From WTJH01 sp049889695 (GTDB lineage: Bacteria > Bacteroidota > Bacteroidia > Flavobacteriales > Flavobacteriaceae), in NCBI GenBank assembly GCA_049889695.1, contig JBMHCX010000009.1, forward strand, positions 124,001-188,000: DNA of 64,000 nt, given 5' to 3'. The position numbers were made by a program, and so were the translations under genes. Of the stretch, positions 51,217-60,371 are shown one piece after another. Each line of letters begins with the position of its first letter. Within the stretch, counting starts at the first letter, position 1. The notes under the pieces are model-generated. The model was given only the letters and a program-made list of their open reading frames with translations, was not told the DNA's origin and searched no databases.

Positions 51217-51624
51217 CTATGACCGAGACATTTTTTGCTGTACCTCGGCAGCGATTTGAGGATCGTATGACATAAAAATATGCGCCCAGATGGATTTGGA
51301 GAGCGCGCCGATCCACGGCATTAAGACTACTAGTCCAGCAACTATACAGCCAAAAATGGCAAGCAAACTCATTTGGATACCGCTCAGGAAAATGACGATA
51401 TAAATAGCGATCCCCAACCCCACTCCCAAGGCGTAGGAGACATACATAGAACCGTAATAGAAACTCGGTTCAATCTTGTACTTTAATCCACATTGTGGAC
51501 AACTGTCCTTCACACGATTGAGGTTAGACAACCGATAGGGGTGACTTTCCAAAAACTGCCCTTGCTGACACCTTGGGCATTTTAAACGTAGAATATTGTA
51601 TAATTTACTCCCGCGACTGAACAT
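51217..51624 (-). CDS. DUF983 family zinc-ribbon membrane protein
   Basis: A 135-aa membrane protein with an N-terminal zinc ribbon (CPRCQQG at about residue 15 and CPQCGLKY at about 41) and two hydrophobic helices (ALGVGLGIAIYIVIFLSG, IFGCIVAGLVVLMPWIG). The family DUF983 is widespread in Bacteroidota and alphaproteobacteria; function unknown. The FYYGSMYVSY segment between ribbon and helix is characteristic. It converges on the terminator at 51172. Confidence 0.88.
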   Translation of the reverse strand: MFSRGSKLYNILRLKCPRCQQGQFLESHPYRLSNLNRVKDSCPQCGLKYKIEPSFYYGSMYVSYALGVGLGIAIYIVIFLSGIQMSLLAIFGCIVAGLVVLMPWIGALSKSIWAHIFMSYDPQIAAEVQQKMSRS

Positions 51625-51702
51625 TGAAACTGTTTATTTTTCAAAAGTAAACCACCCCTTCTAAAGATTGTGTGATCTGGGTAACAAAAGTGACACGCGA
51701 AT

Positions 51703-53163
51703 TCAATTTTCCTCATCGGGGATCAACAACTCCATAAACACATTTGCGGGAACCGCCTCCAATACAGTTTGATTTGACATCAATTTCACGATTTTTGATG
51801 CTTTTTGGCCGTGGAACATTTCTTGCATTGCTTTGTTAAACTTCAATTCCAAAATAGGGATCCCCACTGATCGTCGCTTTCGATGGCCCAACGGGTATTC
51901 TATTGCTATCATTGGTGTATGAGTGCCGTCAAGAAAGAAAATTTGCATAGCATTGGCTATGGATCGCTTCTGTGGATCTAAATAGTCTTTGCTGTAGTTT
52001 AAATTTTCTTCAATTTGCATTTTAGCACTCAATTCATCGACCAATGGAGTTTTATGATGGTAATCGTCTTCGTAATGATGCGCTTGCAGATCTCCTGCAA
52101 TAAGGCCAACAGCGACCATGTATTGCAGGCAGTGATCTCGATCGGCTGCATTATCGAGCTTTCCCGTTTTAGAAATGATTCGAATAGCAGATTCATGGGT
52201 CTGGATTGCGATTTTGTCGATTAGGTGCCATCGATCCTTCACTTGTGGATGTAGCTGAACGGCACATTCAACTGCGGTTTGCGCATGGAATTCTGCAGGA
52301 TAGGAAATCTTGAATAAGATGTTTTCCATGACATAGGATCCAAAGATTTGCTTCAACACCAACGGACTTCCTTTAAAACATACATCCATAAACCCCCATC
52401 GAGATGCTGACAGGACTGTAGGAATCCCCATTTCCCCGGTTAAAGCCATCATTGCTAAACGAACCGCGCGTGCGGTAGCGTCGCCTGCTGCCCAAGACTT
52501 TCGCGATCCTACGTTCGGGGCATGACGATAGGTTCGCAAAGCTGCCCCATCTGCCCAAGCATGAGATATCGCATTGATGATTTGTGTCCGATCGCCACCC
52601 AACATATGGGTGGCTACAGCGGTGCTGGCCACCCGGACCAATATCACATGATCGAGCCCTACCCGATTAAAGCTATTTTCAAGAGCAATAATACCCTGAA
52701 TTTCGTAGGCCTTAATCATATATTCAAGGATATCCCTTACAGTAAAGGGTTCTTTCCCGGCTGCAATACGGGCACGGGAAACGTAATCGCCTACGGCCAG
52801 AATCGCTCCTAGATTGTCGGACGGGTGTCCCCACTCTGCTGCTAGCCAAGTGTCATTAAAATCTAACCATCGAATGATGGTCCCAATATCCCAGGCAGCC
52901 TTAACTGGATCCATTACAAAAGAAGTTCCAAATACACGAGCACCATTTTTTACAGTCGTATCCGGTAACAGCGGTCCTAAGAGCTTTCTACAAGCTGGAA
53001 ACTTTAAAGCCATTATGCCACAGCCGATCGCATCCATCAGGCAGTAACGAGCAGTTGTAAGTGCCTCCTCCGATGTGATTTCATAATGGAGAACATAGTC
53101 CGCTATTTGGCATAGGAGTGCATCGGGTTGTGGTCGGTGGGCATGATTGTTCATTGGGCTCAT
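51703..53163 (-). CDS. prpD: 2-methylcitrate dehydratase (MmgE/PrpD family)
   Basis: Dehydrates 2-methylcitrate in the methylcitrate cycle that turns propionyl-CoA into pyruvate and succinate. It has 486 aa, the standard PrpD length. Family blocks include DAIGCGIMALKFP, DFNDTWLAAEWGHPSDNLGA, NAISHAWADGAALRTYRH, SRKSWAAGDATARAVRLA and KISYPAEFHAQTAVE. It ends the prpB-prpC-prpD operon, 21 bases after prpC. Confidence 0.93.
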   Translation of the reverse strand: MSPMNNHAHRPQPDALLCQIADYVLHYEITSEEALTTARYCLMDAIGCGIMALKFPACRKLLGPLLPDTTVKNGARVFGTSFVMDPVKAAWDIGTIIRWLDFNDTWLAAEWGHPSDNLGAILAVGDYVSRARIAAGKEPFTVRDILEYMIKAYEIQGIIALENSFNRVGLDHVILVRVASTAVATHMLGGDRTQIINAISHAWADGAALRTYRHAPNVGSRKSWAAGDATARAVRLAMMALTGEMGIPTVLSASRWGFMDVCFKGSPLVLKQIFGSYVMENILFKISYPAEFHAQTAVECAVQLHPQVKDRWHLIDKIAIQTHESAIRIISKTGKLDNAADRDHCLQYMVAVGLIAGDLQAHHYEDDYHHKTPLVDELSAKMQIEENLNYSKDYLDPQKRSIANAMQIFFLDGTHTPMIAIEYPLGHRKRRSVGIPILELKFNKAMQEMFHGQKASKIVKLMSNQTVLEAVPANVFMELLIPDEEN

Positions 53164-53184
53164 CGGATTAGTTTTGGGTTTTAG

Positions 53185-54318
53185 CTACTCTATTCTTTCC
53201 GCTAGGGGTATAAAGGTTCGCGGCTTGGGGCCTATATATCTTGCATTGGGTCTTATGATACGGTTATTACTGCGCTGTTCGAAAATATGAGCACACCAAC
53301 CGCTGACACGAGAGCACACAAAAATGGGTGTAAACAGCTTGGTTGGAATATTCATCAGTTGGTAAGCGGGCGCGTGATAAAAATCTGCATTGGGAAATAA
53401 TTTTTTTTCCCGGGCCATGACTTGGTCGATCCGCTCTGCAACAGCAAAAAGGTGTGAGTTTCCTTCCCTATCGGACAACAGTTTAGTCCATTTTTTGATG
53501 AGGTGATTACGTGGATCAGCAACCGTATAGACAGCATGCCCAAACCCCATTACTAGGACTTTTTTAGCTAATATTTTCATAATGCCTGCCTCGGCCTCTT
53601 CGGGAGTTGTCCATGAGTTAAGCAGGTGACTGGCAGCCTCGTTAGCTCCCCCGTGCAGCGACCCTCTGAGGGCACCGATCGCAGCTGTGATGGCGGAATA
53701 GAGATCGGTCAGTGTAGAAGCGCAAACTCTTGCCGCAAAGGTGGAGGCATTAAACTCGTGTTCCGCATACAAAATAAGCGAAACATTCATGATCTGGGTG
53801 TGCAATGGGCTTGGGCTTCGCCCATGCAACAGATGTAAAAAATGAGCTGCAATGCTGTCTTCTTTATTCTGTTCCTCAATTCTCGTCTGGTGATGAGAAA
53901 AATGATACCAATAATTAATGATAGATGGAAAAATCGCCAATAAGCGATTGGCTTTCTCCTTTTGGTCGCTGAATTCGTTTTCCTGTTCTAGGTTTCCCAA
54001 AAATGAGCATGCTGTTCTAAGCACATCCATCGGATGGGTACTTTGTGGAATTGCTTCTAAAACCCGCTTTAAAGCTACGGGTAACTGACGTTTAGCCTTA
54101 AGACGAAAAATATAATCCTTGAGCTCTTCTAAATTGGGCAACTTTCCATAGAGCATCAAGTAGGCTACTTCTTCGAATGAGGCGTTTTCGGCCAGGTCAG
54201 TAATGTCGTAGCCTCTATAAGTGAGACCAGAACCACTAATCCCTACGGTACAAATCGCTGTCTGTCCAGCAATTTGCCCGCGAAGTCCCCCTCCTCCATT
54301 TTTTTTTGGGTGACGCAT
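53185..54318 (-). CDS. prpC: 2-methylcitrate synthase (citrate synthase family)
   Basis: Condenses propionyl-CoA with oxaloacetate. It has 377 aa, the shorter type II-like size of methylcitrate synthases. The opening GLRGQIAGQTAICTVG and LTYRGYDITDLAENA are typical. The catalytic His residues are in GSLHGGANEAA and GFGHAVYTVADPR, and the Asp in NADFYHAPAYQ. Placement between prpB and prpD assigns it to propionate rather than to the TCA cycle. It is 12 bases after prpB. Confidence 0.92.
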   Translation of the reverse strand: MRHPKKNGGGGLRGQIAGQTAICTVGISGSGLTYRGYDITDLAENASFEEVAYLMLYGKLPNLEELKDYIFRLKAKRQLPVALKRVLEAIPQSTHPMDVLRTACSFLGNLEQENEFSDQKEKANRLLAIFPSIINYWYHFSHHQTRIEEQNKEDSIAAHFLHLLHGRSPSPLHTQIMNVSLILYAEHEFNASTFAARVCASTLTDLYSAITAAIGALRGSLHGGANEAASHLLNSWTTPEEAEAGIMKILAKKVLVMGFGHAVYTVADPRNHLIKKWTKLLSDREGNSHLFAVAERIDQVMAREKKLFPNADFYHAPAYQLMNIPTKLFTPIFVCSRVSGWCAHIFEQRSNNRIIRPNARYIGPKPRTFIPLAERIE

Positions 54319-54330
54319 TTGTAGGTGATG

Positions 54331-55203
54331 TTAAGATTTGTCTTGAAATAGCTCGTCTAATTTTTGCTCATACGCATGATAATTTAAAAAATGATATAGT
54401 TCTTCTCGCGTTTGCATTTGCGGTAATAGCTGATGCTGGTGGCCATTTTGCAGTATATGTTGATATACTCCTAGGGCGGCTTTACTCATCGCTCGAAAAG
54501 CACTTAGAGGATAGAGGACCATGGCAACACCCGCCTGCGCCAGTTCTTTTGTAGAAAAAAGTGGAGTGGTTCCAAATTCCGTAATATTTGCCAAAATAGG
54601 GACTTGAACCGCTTTTGAGAACTGTGTGTACTGCTCCAGTGTCTGTAATGCTTCGGGGAAAATCATGTCGGCACCTGCAGCTGTAAAAGCAATTGCTTTT
54701 TCAATGGCCGCTTCCATCCCTTCCACCGCCAGGGCATCTGTACGAGCAATGATCACAAAATTTTCATCTGTCCGGGCATCGACAGCTGCTTTGATCCGAT
54801 CCACCATTTCTGGTGTCGAAACAATGACTTTATTGGGACGATGCCCACACCTTTTAGCAATTTGCTGATCTTCTATATGAATCGCAGCTACTCCAGCTCC
54901 CTCCATTTCTCTAACACATCGCGCAATATTGAAGGCGTTTCCCCAAGCGGTATCTACATCGACCAAAAGAGGTAGATCGGAACGGTTCGTAATTCGGCGA
55001 GCATCTTCTAACACATCGTGCAGAGTACTGATCCCTAAGTCTGGCATACCCAACGAAGCAGCAGCGACCCCTCCTCCAGAAAGATAAATGGACTTATGCC
55101 CCACTTTTTCGGCCATGACGGCACAATAGGCATTAATGGTCCCTACAATTTGTAGAGGCTTTTCGCGATGCACTAATTCTCGAAACTTTTTTCCTGTAGA
55201 CAT
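54331..55203 (-). CDS. prpB: Methylisocitrate lyase
   Basis: Splits 2-methylisocitrate to pyruvate and succinate. It has 290 aa, a PEP mutase/isocitrate lyase-superfamily barrel. The lyase loop is RCGHRPNKVIVS (the KRCGH signature with the catalytic Cys), the metal site is VDVDTAWGN, and VAAIHIEDQ lies just before the loop. First gene of the prpBCD operon. No propionate-responsive regulator (PrpR or GntR type) is adjacent. Confidence 0.94.
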   Translation of the reverse strand: MSTGKKFRELVHREKPLQIVGTINAYCAVMAEKVGHKSIYLSGGGVAAASLGMPDLGISTLHDVLEDARRITNRSDLPLLVDVDTAWGNAFNIARCVREMEGAGVAAIHIEDQQIAKRCGHRPNKVIVSTPEMVDRIKAAVDARTDENFVIIARTDALAVEGMEAAIEKAIAFTAAGADMIFPEALQTLEQYTQFSKAVQVPILANITEFGTTPLFSTKELAQAGVAMVLYPLSAFRAMSKAALGVYQHILQNGHQHQLLPQMQTREELYHFLNYHAYEQKLDELFQDKS

Positions 55204-55450
55204 GTGGCCTATTGATTTTCAGGGATCTATTCAACTGTAACAGTGAAAATACCGCTCTACTTAAAGATAGGGCTAATTCAACAAAAAAAGAGGTGTTCAG
55301 TAGGACATCTCCCTCATTTTAACATTTTATGGTGTTTGCTATAAAAGCATAGTTGAATTTACTTACACGAAAGTCCCTTGGTCTGATTCTTAGAGAAGTT
55401 TTTCAGTTGAATTTGTAAATGCTTACATTCGAAAAGCTAGAATACTATTT

Positions 55451-56425
55451 ATGAAATTGATCATATCTTTTTTTAAGGGGGCTGTACTGTTCCTACCTCT
55501 ATTGGTTCGCGCACAGCACGAAACGGAAATCATTCGTTTTTCAAGTGCTAATCCTTTTTCCTTAAACGATATCATAAAAGAAATAGACGAACTCCCAACG
55601 CAAGAAGTTTTTGGAAAGTTGACCCTTCCGAACGATTCTCTTTCCTCTGACCAAAAATTTCCGCTAATCATTGGAGTAGCCGGGAGTATGGACTGGCGGG
55701 AACACCATCTGGAGTATATGCAGATGTATCAGGATGCCGGTTTCGCAACCTTTGAACTTCAAAGTTTTGCCAGTAGAAATATCGCTTCTACTGTTGGGTC
55801 GCAAGATCAGACGACCATCGCAGCCCTTATCTTAGATGCGTACAGAGCATTAGATGCCTTAGCGAAACATCCAGCTATCGATCGAGAGCGTATTGCCTTA
55901 ACCGGTTGGTCTCTTGGAGGAGGCGTTAGTTTGTTTTCTGGATGGCTCCCCGTGGTTGAAGCTATTGCTCCCCAAAATCGTTTTGCAGCTCATTTAGCCT
56001 TCTATCCCCCCTGCTTTTTTAATTTACAGGCAACTGATTTTACCCAAGCGCCTATTCATATCCTGATTGGTGGTGCCGATGACTGGACCCCTGCCACTCC
56101 GTGCAATGCTTTGGTCGAGCAATTGTCTGAAAAAGCGAATATTCAACTGACCATATACGACAACGCCCACCATGGTTTTGACAGTACCCTCCCTGTAGTA
56201 GAAAATCCTGATGGATACAGTTTTAAAGATTGTATGTTTGATTTAACCCCCGAGGGCGATGTACTGATGAATTACTTAAGATTACCTATGTCGAACCCTA
56301 CAATGCAAAAATTAGGTTTCCTCTTTTGTGTTGAAAAAGGAGTACATATTGGCGGAAATCCCGAAGCAAGAAATGCTTCCTTTCAATTTGCGAAAGCATT
56401 TATGCTAGAACACTTATCCTTATAA
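55451..56425 (+). CDS. Secreted dienelactone-hydrolase-like alpha/beta hydrolase
   Basis: A 324-aa alpha/beta hydrolase with a signal peptide (FFKGAVLFLPLLVRAQ). The nucleophile elbow is GWSLGGG with Ser154, the Asp is in IGGADDWTPATPC, and the His in NAHHGFDS; the fold matches dienelactone hydrolases. Substrate unknown. It is 3 bases upstream of the PhyH gene on the same strand and certainly cotranscribed. The 247-base spacer before it shows no strong promoter box. Confidence 0.85.
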   Translation: MKLIISFFKGAVLFLPLLVRAQHETEIIRFSSANPFSLNDIIKEIDELPTQEVFGKLTLPNDSLSSDQKFPLIIGVAGSMDWREHHLEYMQMYQDAGFATFELQSFASRNIASTVGSQDQTTIAALILDAYRALDALAKHPAIDRERIALTGWSLGGGVSLFSGWLPVVEAIAPQNRFAAHLAFYPPCFFNLQATDFTQAPIHILIGGADDWTPATPCNALVEQLSEKANIQLTIYDNAHHGFDSTLPVVENPDGYSFKDCMFDLTPEGDVLMNYLRLPMSNPTMQKLGFLFCVEKGVHIGGNPEARNASFQFAKAFMLEHLSL

Positions 56426-56428
56426 ATT

Positions 56429-57394
56429 ATGAATGTGCCAAAGGACAAATACGCGAATGAACACTTAGATATACCCGGTAATCCATCTACGAGTAAATCG
56501 AGTGTTGTTCAACTGCACCAAAGATTACACAACGAAGCTCTCCGCTTATTGAGCGATGAACAATGGGAGCATTGGAAAAATGAGGGCTATGTGATTATTC
56601 CAGCTGCCGTCTCAGCAGAACAAGCACAAGCAACTGCGGACTTTATTTGGGAATTTGAAGAAAAGAAAGCTGATGATCCTAGCACTTGGTATACCCCCCC
56701 AAGAGCTGAAATGCAGATGAAAGAATTGGCCGGAACCGGGATGGTTGAAGCCTACAACCACCAACAATTATGGAATAACCGCCAAAACGAGAAAATCTAC
56801 AACGCTTTTTGCGATGTTTGGGGGACCACTAAATTATGGGTGACCATTGACCGAGCAAACCTTAATTTTCCCATCCAAGAAGGTTTTCAATACAAAGGGT
56901 TTATCCATTGGGACTACGACCCGGCAACCCGCCCCCAAAACGTCCAAGGTGTATTGGCGCTCTCCGACCAAACCGATGAAACAACAGGTGGTTTTCAGTG
57001 TATCCCTTGGCTCTATCGCAATTATGAGGAGTGGGTTAAAACCCAACCGAATGACAGAAATCCATTTATTCCGGACATCAGCGGACTTGAAAGGCACCTC
57101 AAAAAAGTAAAACTAGAAAAAGGGGATCTTTTGATTTTCAATAGTCTTCTCCCCCATGGAATTCGCCCCAACTTATCAAAGCAGACAGTACGTGTGGCAC
57201 AATATATTTCAATGATGCCCGCTGAAGAACACAATAGTGCGCTAAAAGAATGGAGAATCCGGTCGTGGAGAGAAAGAGTTGCCCCAGAAGGCTATGCATT
57301 TCCCGGAGATCCTCGACAGTGGGAGCAAAAAAAATATACCACCGCCGAATTGAGCCCGCTTGGAAAAAAATTATTAGGTCTATTGCCTTGGTAA
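56429..57394 (+). CDS. Phytanoyl-CoA dioxygenase (PhyH) family protein
   Basis: A 321-aa Fe(II)/2-oxoglutarate-dependent oxygenase fold. The iron facial triad is visible as HWD at 160-162 (FIHWDYD) and His243 in LLPHGIRPN, with the Arg that holds 2-oxoglutarate nearby (R246 or the following RVAQYI). DETTGGFQCIPW matches the family. There is no signal peptide, so it is cytoplasmic, unlike the exported hydrolase it is paired with. Substrate unknown; PhyH proteins hydroxylate lipids, ectoine and many natural products. Confidence 0.85.
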   Translation: MNVPKDKYANEHLDIPGNPSTSKSSVVQLHQRLHNEALRLLSDEQWEHWKNEGYVIIPAAVSAEQAQATADFIWEFEEKKADDPSTWYTPPRAEMQMKELAGTGMVEAYNHQQLWNNRQNEKIYNAFCDVWGTTKLWVTIDRANLNFPIQEGFQYKGFIHWDYDPATRPQNVQGVLALSDQTDETTGGFQCIPWLYRNYEEWVKTQPNDRNPFIPDISGLERHLKKVKLEKGDLLIFNSLLPHGIRPNLSKQTVRVAQYISMMPAEEHNSALKEWRIRSWRERVAPEGYAFPGDPRQWEQKKYTTAELSPLGKKLLGLLPW

Positions 57395-57420
57395 GCGATG
57401 AATACCTAGCCTATTCTCTT

Positions 57421-57443
57421 AAAACCGCTAAAAAAACGGTTTT
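57421..57443 (+). terminator. Hairpin after the PhyH gene
   Basis: AAAACCG / CGGTTTT with a 9-base A-rich loop, 27 bases after the stop. The T-run is only four long and part of the stem, so it is a moderate candidate for termination. Confidence 0.55.
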
Positions 57444-57483
57444 CTATTAATCATCATAATTAGGATTTCTGTGATTAATTTGT

Positions 57484-57503
57484 TAGGTTATATATTTAAC
57501 CTA
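57484..57503. promoter_or_regulatory. 7-bp inverted repeat upstream of the deacetylase gene
   Basis: TAGGTTA and TAACCTA with a 6-base A/T centre, 133 bases before the ATG at 57636. The 241-base spacer here is A/T-rich and otherwise shows no gene. It may be an operator; nothing else supports it. Confidence 0.3.
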
Positions 57504-57635
57504 CTTGACAATTTGATCTCCCCCTTATTTATGCAAGTTTGATAAAATCATCGGTCAAGGGATAAAGTCCAAAGAAGCATGGATACATTTTAGGTAACTT
57601 ACCCCTATCTAATATTCAAATAACAAACCTCTTCA

Positions 57636-58526
57636 ATGAAATTTTATCTAGTGTGTATTCTCCTTCCCTTGTTTTTTTTCACATCCTGTGAAAACCCTAA
57701 AACTTTTGATGGGTTTACATACCCTGAGGGAAAATACAAAGCTCTCATTCTCAGTTATGACGACGGAACCATTGAGGACCTCCAATTAGTTGATTTATTC
57801 AATAGAAACGGTTTAAAAGGGACATTTAATCTTAATTCTGCTTATTTAGGAACTGTTCGAGGGTGGCCACAAGAAAAGGGCGATACCATTTTTCAGGCAT
57901 ACATTCCAAGGGATTCTTTAAAACAAATTTATGCCCGGCACGAAGTTGCCGCACACGGAGCTTATCATAAAGATTTTATAAACATCACTGAAAATGAAAT
58001 TCTTGCAGAAATTCAAACCGACCTTGAGGTGCTAGAGGAATTAACGGGCAAGAAAATTGTCAGTATGGCTTATCCATTTGGAAATGCGAATGCTTCTGTT
58101 GTTGAGGTTGTGGGTAGCACAGAAATCATACATGCCAGAACAGTTTCGGACACTTATGGATTTGATCTTCCCCAAGATTTTCTCCTGTGGCATCCAAGTT
58201 GTCATGACAGTAGAGTATTAGAAGTAGCTGAAAAGTATATTCAACACAAAGAAGCAGAATTATCGCTATTCTATGTCTGGGGACATTCTTGGGAGTTCAA
58301 CGACCAAAAACGATGGACGACGATGACTGAATTCTGTAACCGAATCGGCCAAGAGCAAGACATTTGGTCAGCGGGAGCTGGCGAGTATAGCGAATATTTA
58401 AAAGCCCTAGACAAAGTTGAATTTATCCAGGGCTCCATTTATAATCCATCGGAGAAGGTGACGGTCTGGGCACGTATATCGAATACGATTCAAAAACTTC
58501 ACCCAGGACAAAAAATAGCGCTATGA
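57636..58526 (+). CDS. Polysaccharide deacetylase (CE4) lipoprotein
   Basis: A 296-aa lipoprotein with lipobox FFTSC (Cys18). The CE4/NodB domain has motif 1 SYDDG (D42, D43), motif 2 HGAYH (H107, H111) and motif 3 MAYPFGN, so the metal and catalytic residues look intact. It could deacetylate a polysaccharide at the cell surface or in the periplasm. No sus genes or other glycan genes surround it, so the substrate is open. It ends 6 bases inside the convergent membrane protein gene. Confidence 0.87.
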   Translation: MKFYLVCILLPLFFFTSCENPKTFDGFTYPEGKYKALILSYDDGTIEDLQLVDLFNRNGLKGTFNLNSAYLGTVRGWPQEKGDTIFQAYIPRDSLKQIYARHEVAAHGAYHKDFINITENEILAEIQTDLEVLEELTGKKIVSMAYPFGNANASVVEVVGSTEIIHARTVSDTYGFDLPQDFLLWHPSCHDSRVLEVAEKYIQHKEAELSLFYVWGHSWEFNDQKRWTTMTEFCNRIGQEQDIWSAGAGEYSEYLKALDKVEFIQGSIYNPSEKVTVWARISNTIQKLHPGQKIAL

Positions 58527-58943
58527 CTTTAATTCTCCTTTTTGAGAAACATAATACAGACCGATAACAGGAATCAAGGTCAATCCCATAATGATTAAGG
58601 GTGGGTGTGCTGCCCCTCCTGAAATTAATGTAACAAAGTCTGGCAGTGTCCAAAACAGATGCACCAAGAACAACACAAATGTTACCGCCCTTAACTGCAG
58701 CACATTTTTTAACCTTAGGGCGTAAATGACGGCAACTATGGTTCCAAAAAATATAAAGCCGAAGATATACAACATAATATCTAAGACTTCAATCGCAGCA
58801 GCGTTTGTAGCCAGCCCTTCAATATCAAAATCATTGATCATTTGTTCTTTCATTGGCCCTCCTAATTGCGCCAATACCAGAGGGATGTACTGAATAATGT
58901 CCAGTACTAAAGTTACGATAAGGATCGTCTTAAAGTTTTTCAT
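58521..58943 (-). CDS. Four-helix membrane protein, function unknown
   Basis: A 140-aa inner-membrane protein with hydrophobic segments at about 5-25, 50-72, 82-100 and 115-132. I do not recognise the family. It stands alone on the minus strand, and the 198-base region upstream (58944-59141) holds nothing I can identify. Confidence 0.7.
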   Translation of the reverse strand: MKNFKTILIVTLVLDIIQYIPLVLAQLGGPMKEQMINDFDIEGLATNAAAIEVLDIMLYIFGFIFFGTIVAVIYALRLKNVLQLRAVTFVLFLVHLFWTLPDFVTLISGGAAHPPLIIMGLTLIPVIGLYYVSQKGELKS

Positions 58944-59141
58944 TTCAATTGGTTTACAGTTAAATACAATATACTAAAATCTTTACAACACATCTCAGTC
59001 CACCGATGGAAGTCTGGTGCTATTTCGACAAGCCAACATAAACGAATCCTTGTGAATAGCTCTACACTTAACCCCAAGTATTGGAAAATAGGTTTGCTTA
59101 AGAATTTGTATATTAGGGTGATAACCATAAATTAATTTAAA

Positions 59142-59828
59142 ATGAAAAAACATTTTTTTTACGGCGCTTTGTTGTTTTCGATCGCCCTCAAAGCACAAAC
59201 GATGGCTTTTTCAGCCATTGAAGTGAAAGTAAAACCTTACACCCAAGACAATATTGCGAAAGCATTTGATAAAGTCTTCGAAGGGGTGAAAATGAATCAG
59301 GGAGGAGTTGTACTAGAACGATTTTGGAACGGCAGAAGTAACGGGATGACTCATCGACTTGTATTTATGTCGACTCTCGGGGTCGATCTAATGGAGGAAG
59401 ATGCCATTAGTGACGATAGAAATCAAGCTTTTTGGTCGAGGATGCAAAATTATATTGAAGAATGGGGATCAGGATATTCAGGAAGAATCCTCAGTTGGCA
59501 AGAGGGCGATACTGAAGAGAACCCTAGAGTCCATATATGGGATATACGCATCAAAGATCAAAATCAATTTAAGACGGCTCACGATAAAATTGTCGAAGAA
59601 TTCAAAAAAGATTTTGAAGGCAGAGTGGTCGGTTTTGGGACATATGACATAGGCCGCCCCAACGGTGCTTCGCACTGGGTAGCGCTAACGGGAAAAGACC
59701 GAAATGATCATCTTATGCTCTATGACAAGCTAGAAAAACAATCGAAGTTCATTGAACTAATTCAACAAAGAGGCGAAATCGAAGATGTCCGCGATTATGA
59801 ACTTCAAATATTAAGTCGAAAACAATAA
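59142..59828 (+). CDS. Secreted protein with internal duplication, family not recognised
   Basis: A 228-aa protein with a signal peptide (FFYGALLFSIALKAQ). The mature part contains two homologous halves: residues about 25-75 and 131-182 align, each with a beta-alpha-beta look and the same G-R-x-N-G-x-x-H motif (G64-H71 and G171-H178). This suggests two fused units of a ferredoxin-like or dimeric alpha/beta-barrel type. No catalytic motif that I know is present. A UUCG-loop terminator follows, so it is a single-gene unit. Confidence 0.7.
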   Translation: MKKHFFYGALLFSIALKAQTMAFSAIEVKVKPYTQDNIAKAFDKVFEGVKMNQGGVVLERFWNGRSNGMTHRLVFMSTLGVDLMEEDAISDDRNQAFWSRMQNYIEEWGSGYSGRILSWQEGDTEENPRVHIWDIRIKDQNQFKTAHDKIVEEFKKDFEGRVVGFGTYDIGRPNGASHWVALTGKDRNDHLMLYDKLEKQSKFIELIQQRGEIEDVRDYELQILSRKQ

Positions 59829-59847
59829 ATAGATCAATCATTATCCC

Positions 59848-59872
59848 AAAAACCCTCCTTCGGGAGGGTTTT
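59848..59872 (+). terminator. UUCG-tetraloop intrinsic terminator
   Basis: AAAACCCTCC / GGAGGGTTTT closed by a C(TTCG)G tetraloop, 20 bases after the stop at 59828. A very stable 10-pair stem whose 3' arm ends in four Ts. Confidence 0.9.
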
Positions 59873-59892
59873 ACTATCTCCTAAACACGCCT

Positions 59893-60288
59893 ATGAAATT
59901 GAATAAAGTTTTATCCATTACGGTATCCATTGTCGTTTTAAGTGCTTGGAGCATTAAGCTCAATCAACCATCCATTTTCAGAGGGGGCAATGCCACAAAT
60001 ATGTCGGAGGAATTCGCCACTTATGGCCTAGATGAATCTACCATGATAATTGTTGGGGTCTGCAAAGTACTACTGTCTATTCTACTCTTGTTGGGGGCGC
60101 TCAAGTATTCGCGTTTCATTCAACCTGCAGCAGCCATCTTAGGTTTATTCATGATGGGGGCCGTATATTTCCATATCAGTATTGGCGATGGAGTTGTCCC
60201 TACATTAGCCGCTGCAAGTATGCTTCTGATCTGTTTGGTCTTAACCTTCTACCCCAACATATCGTTATCGAGTTCTCAGAAAATATAG
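59893..60288 (+). CDS. DoxX-like small membrane protein, type A
   Basis: A 131-aa four-helix membrane protein with FRGGNATNMSEEFATYGL after the first helix, a DoxX-like pattern. It is paralogous to the protein at 61374 (FNQSTIYRGGEASNMIEEFAVYGL). Function unknown; DoxX relatives are linked to quinone or thiol redox processes, but no such residue is evident here. First of four related genes in a 1.9-kb block. Confidence 0.72.
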   Translation: MKLNKVLSITVSIVVLSAWSIKLNQPSIFRGGNATNMSEEFATYGLDESTMIIVGVCKVLLSILLLLGALKYSRFIQPAAAILGLFMMGAVYFHISIGDGVVPTLAAASMLLICLVLTFYPNISLSSSQKI

Positions 60289-60371
60289 TGGTTAAGTCTG
60301 GGTGATATCGTCAACTTTATCCTATAAACACTTTAGAATACTGTAGCTTTGACGCTTCAGAACTCTTCCGT

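Noticed and set aside
55290..55311. Hairpin GAGGTGTTC / GGACATCTC with an A-run beside it in the prpB upstream spacer, as a possible attenuator or terminator
   Set aside because: On the plus strand it pairs only with two G-U wobbles and has no T-run after it. On the minus strand, where a T-run follows, those wobbles become A-C mismatches. Not strong enough to call.
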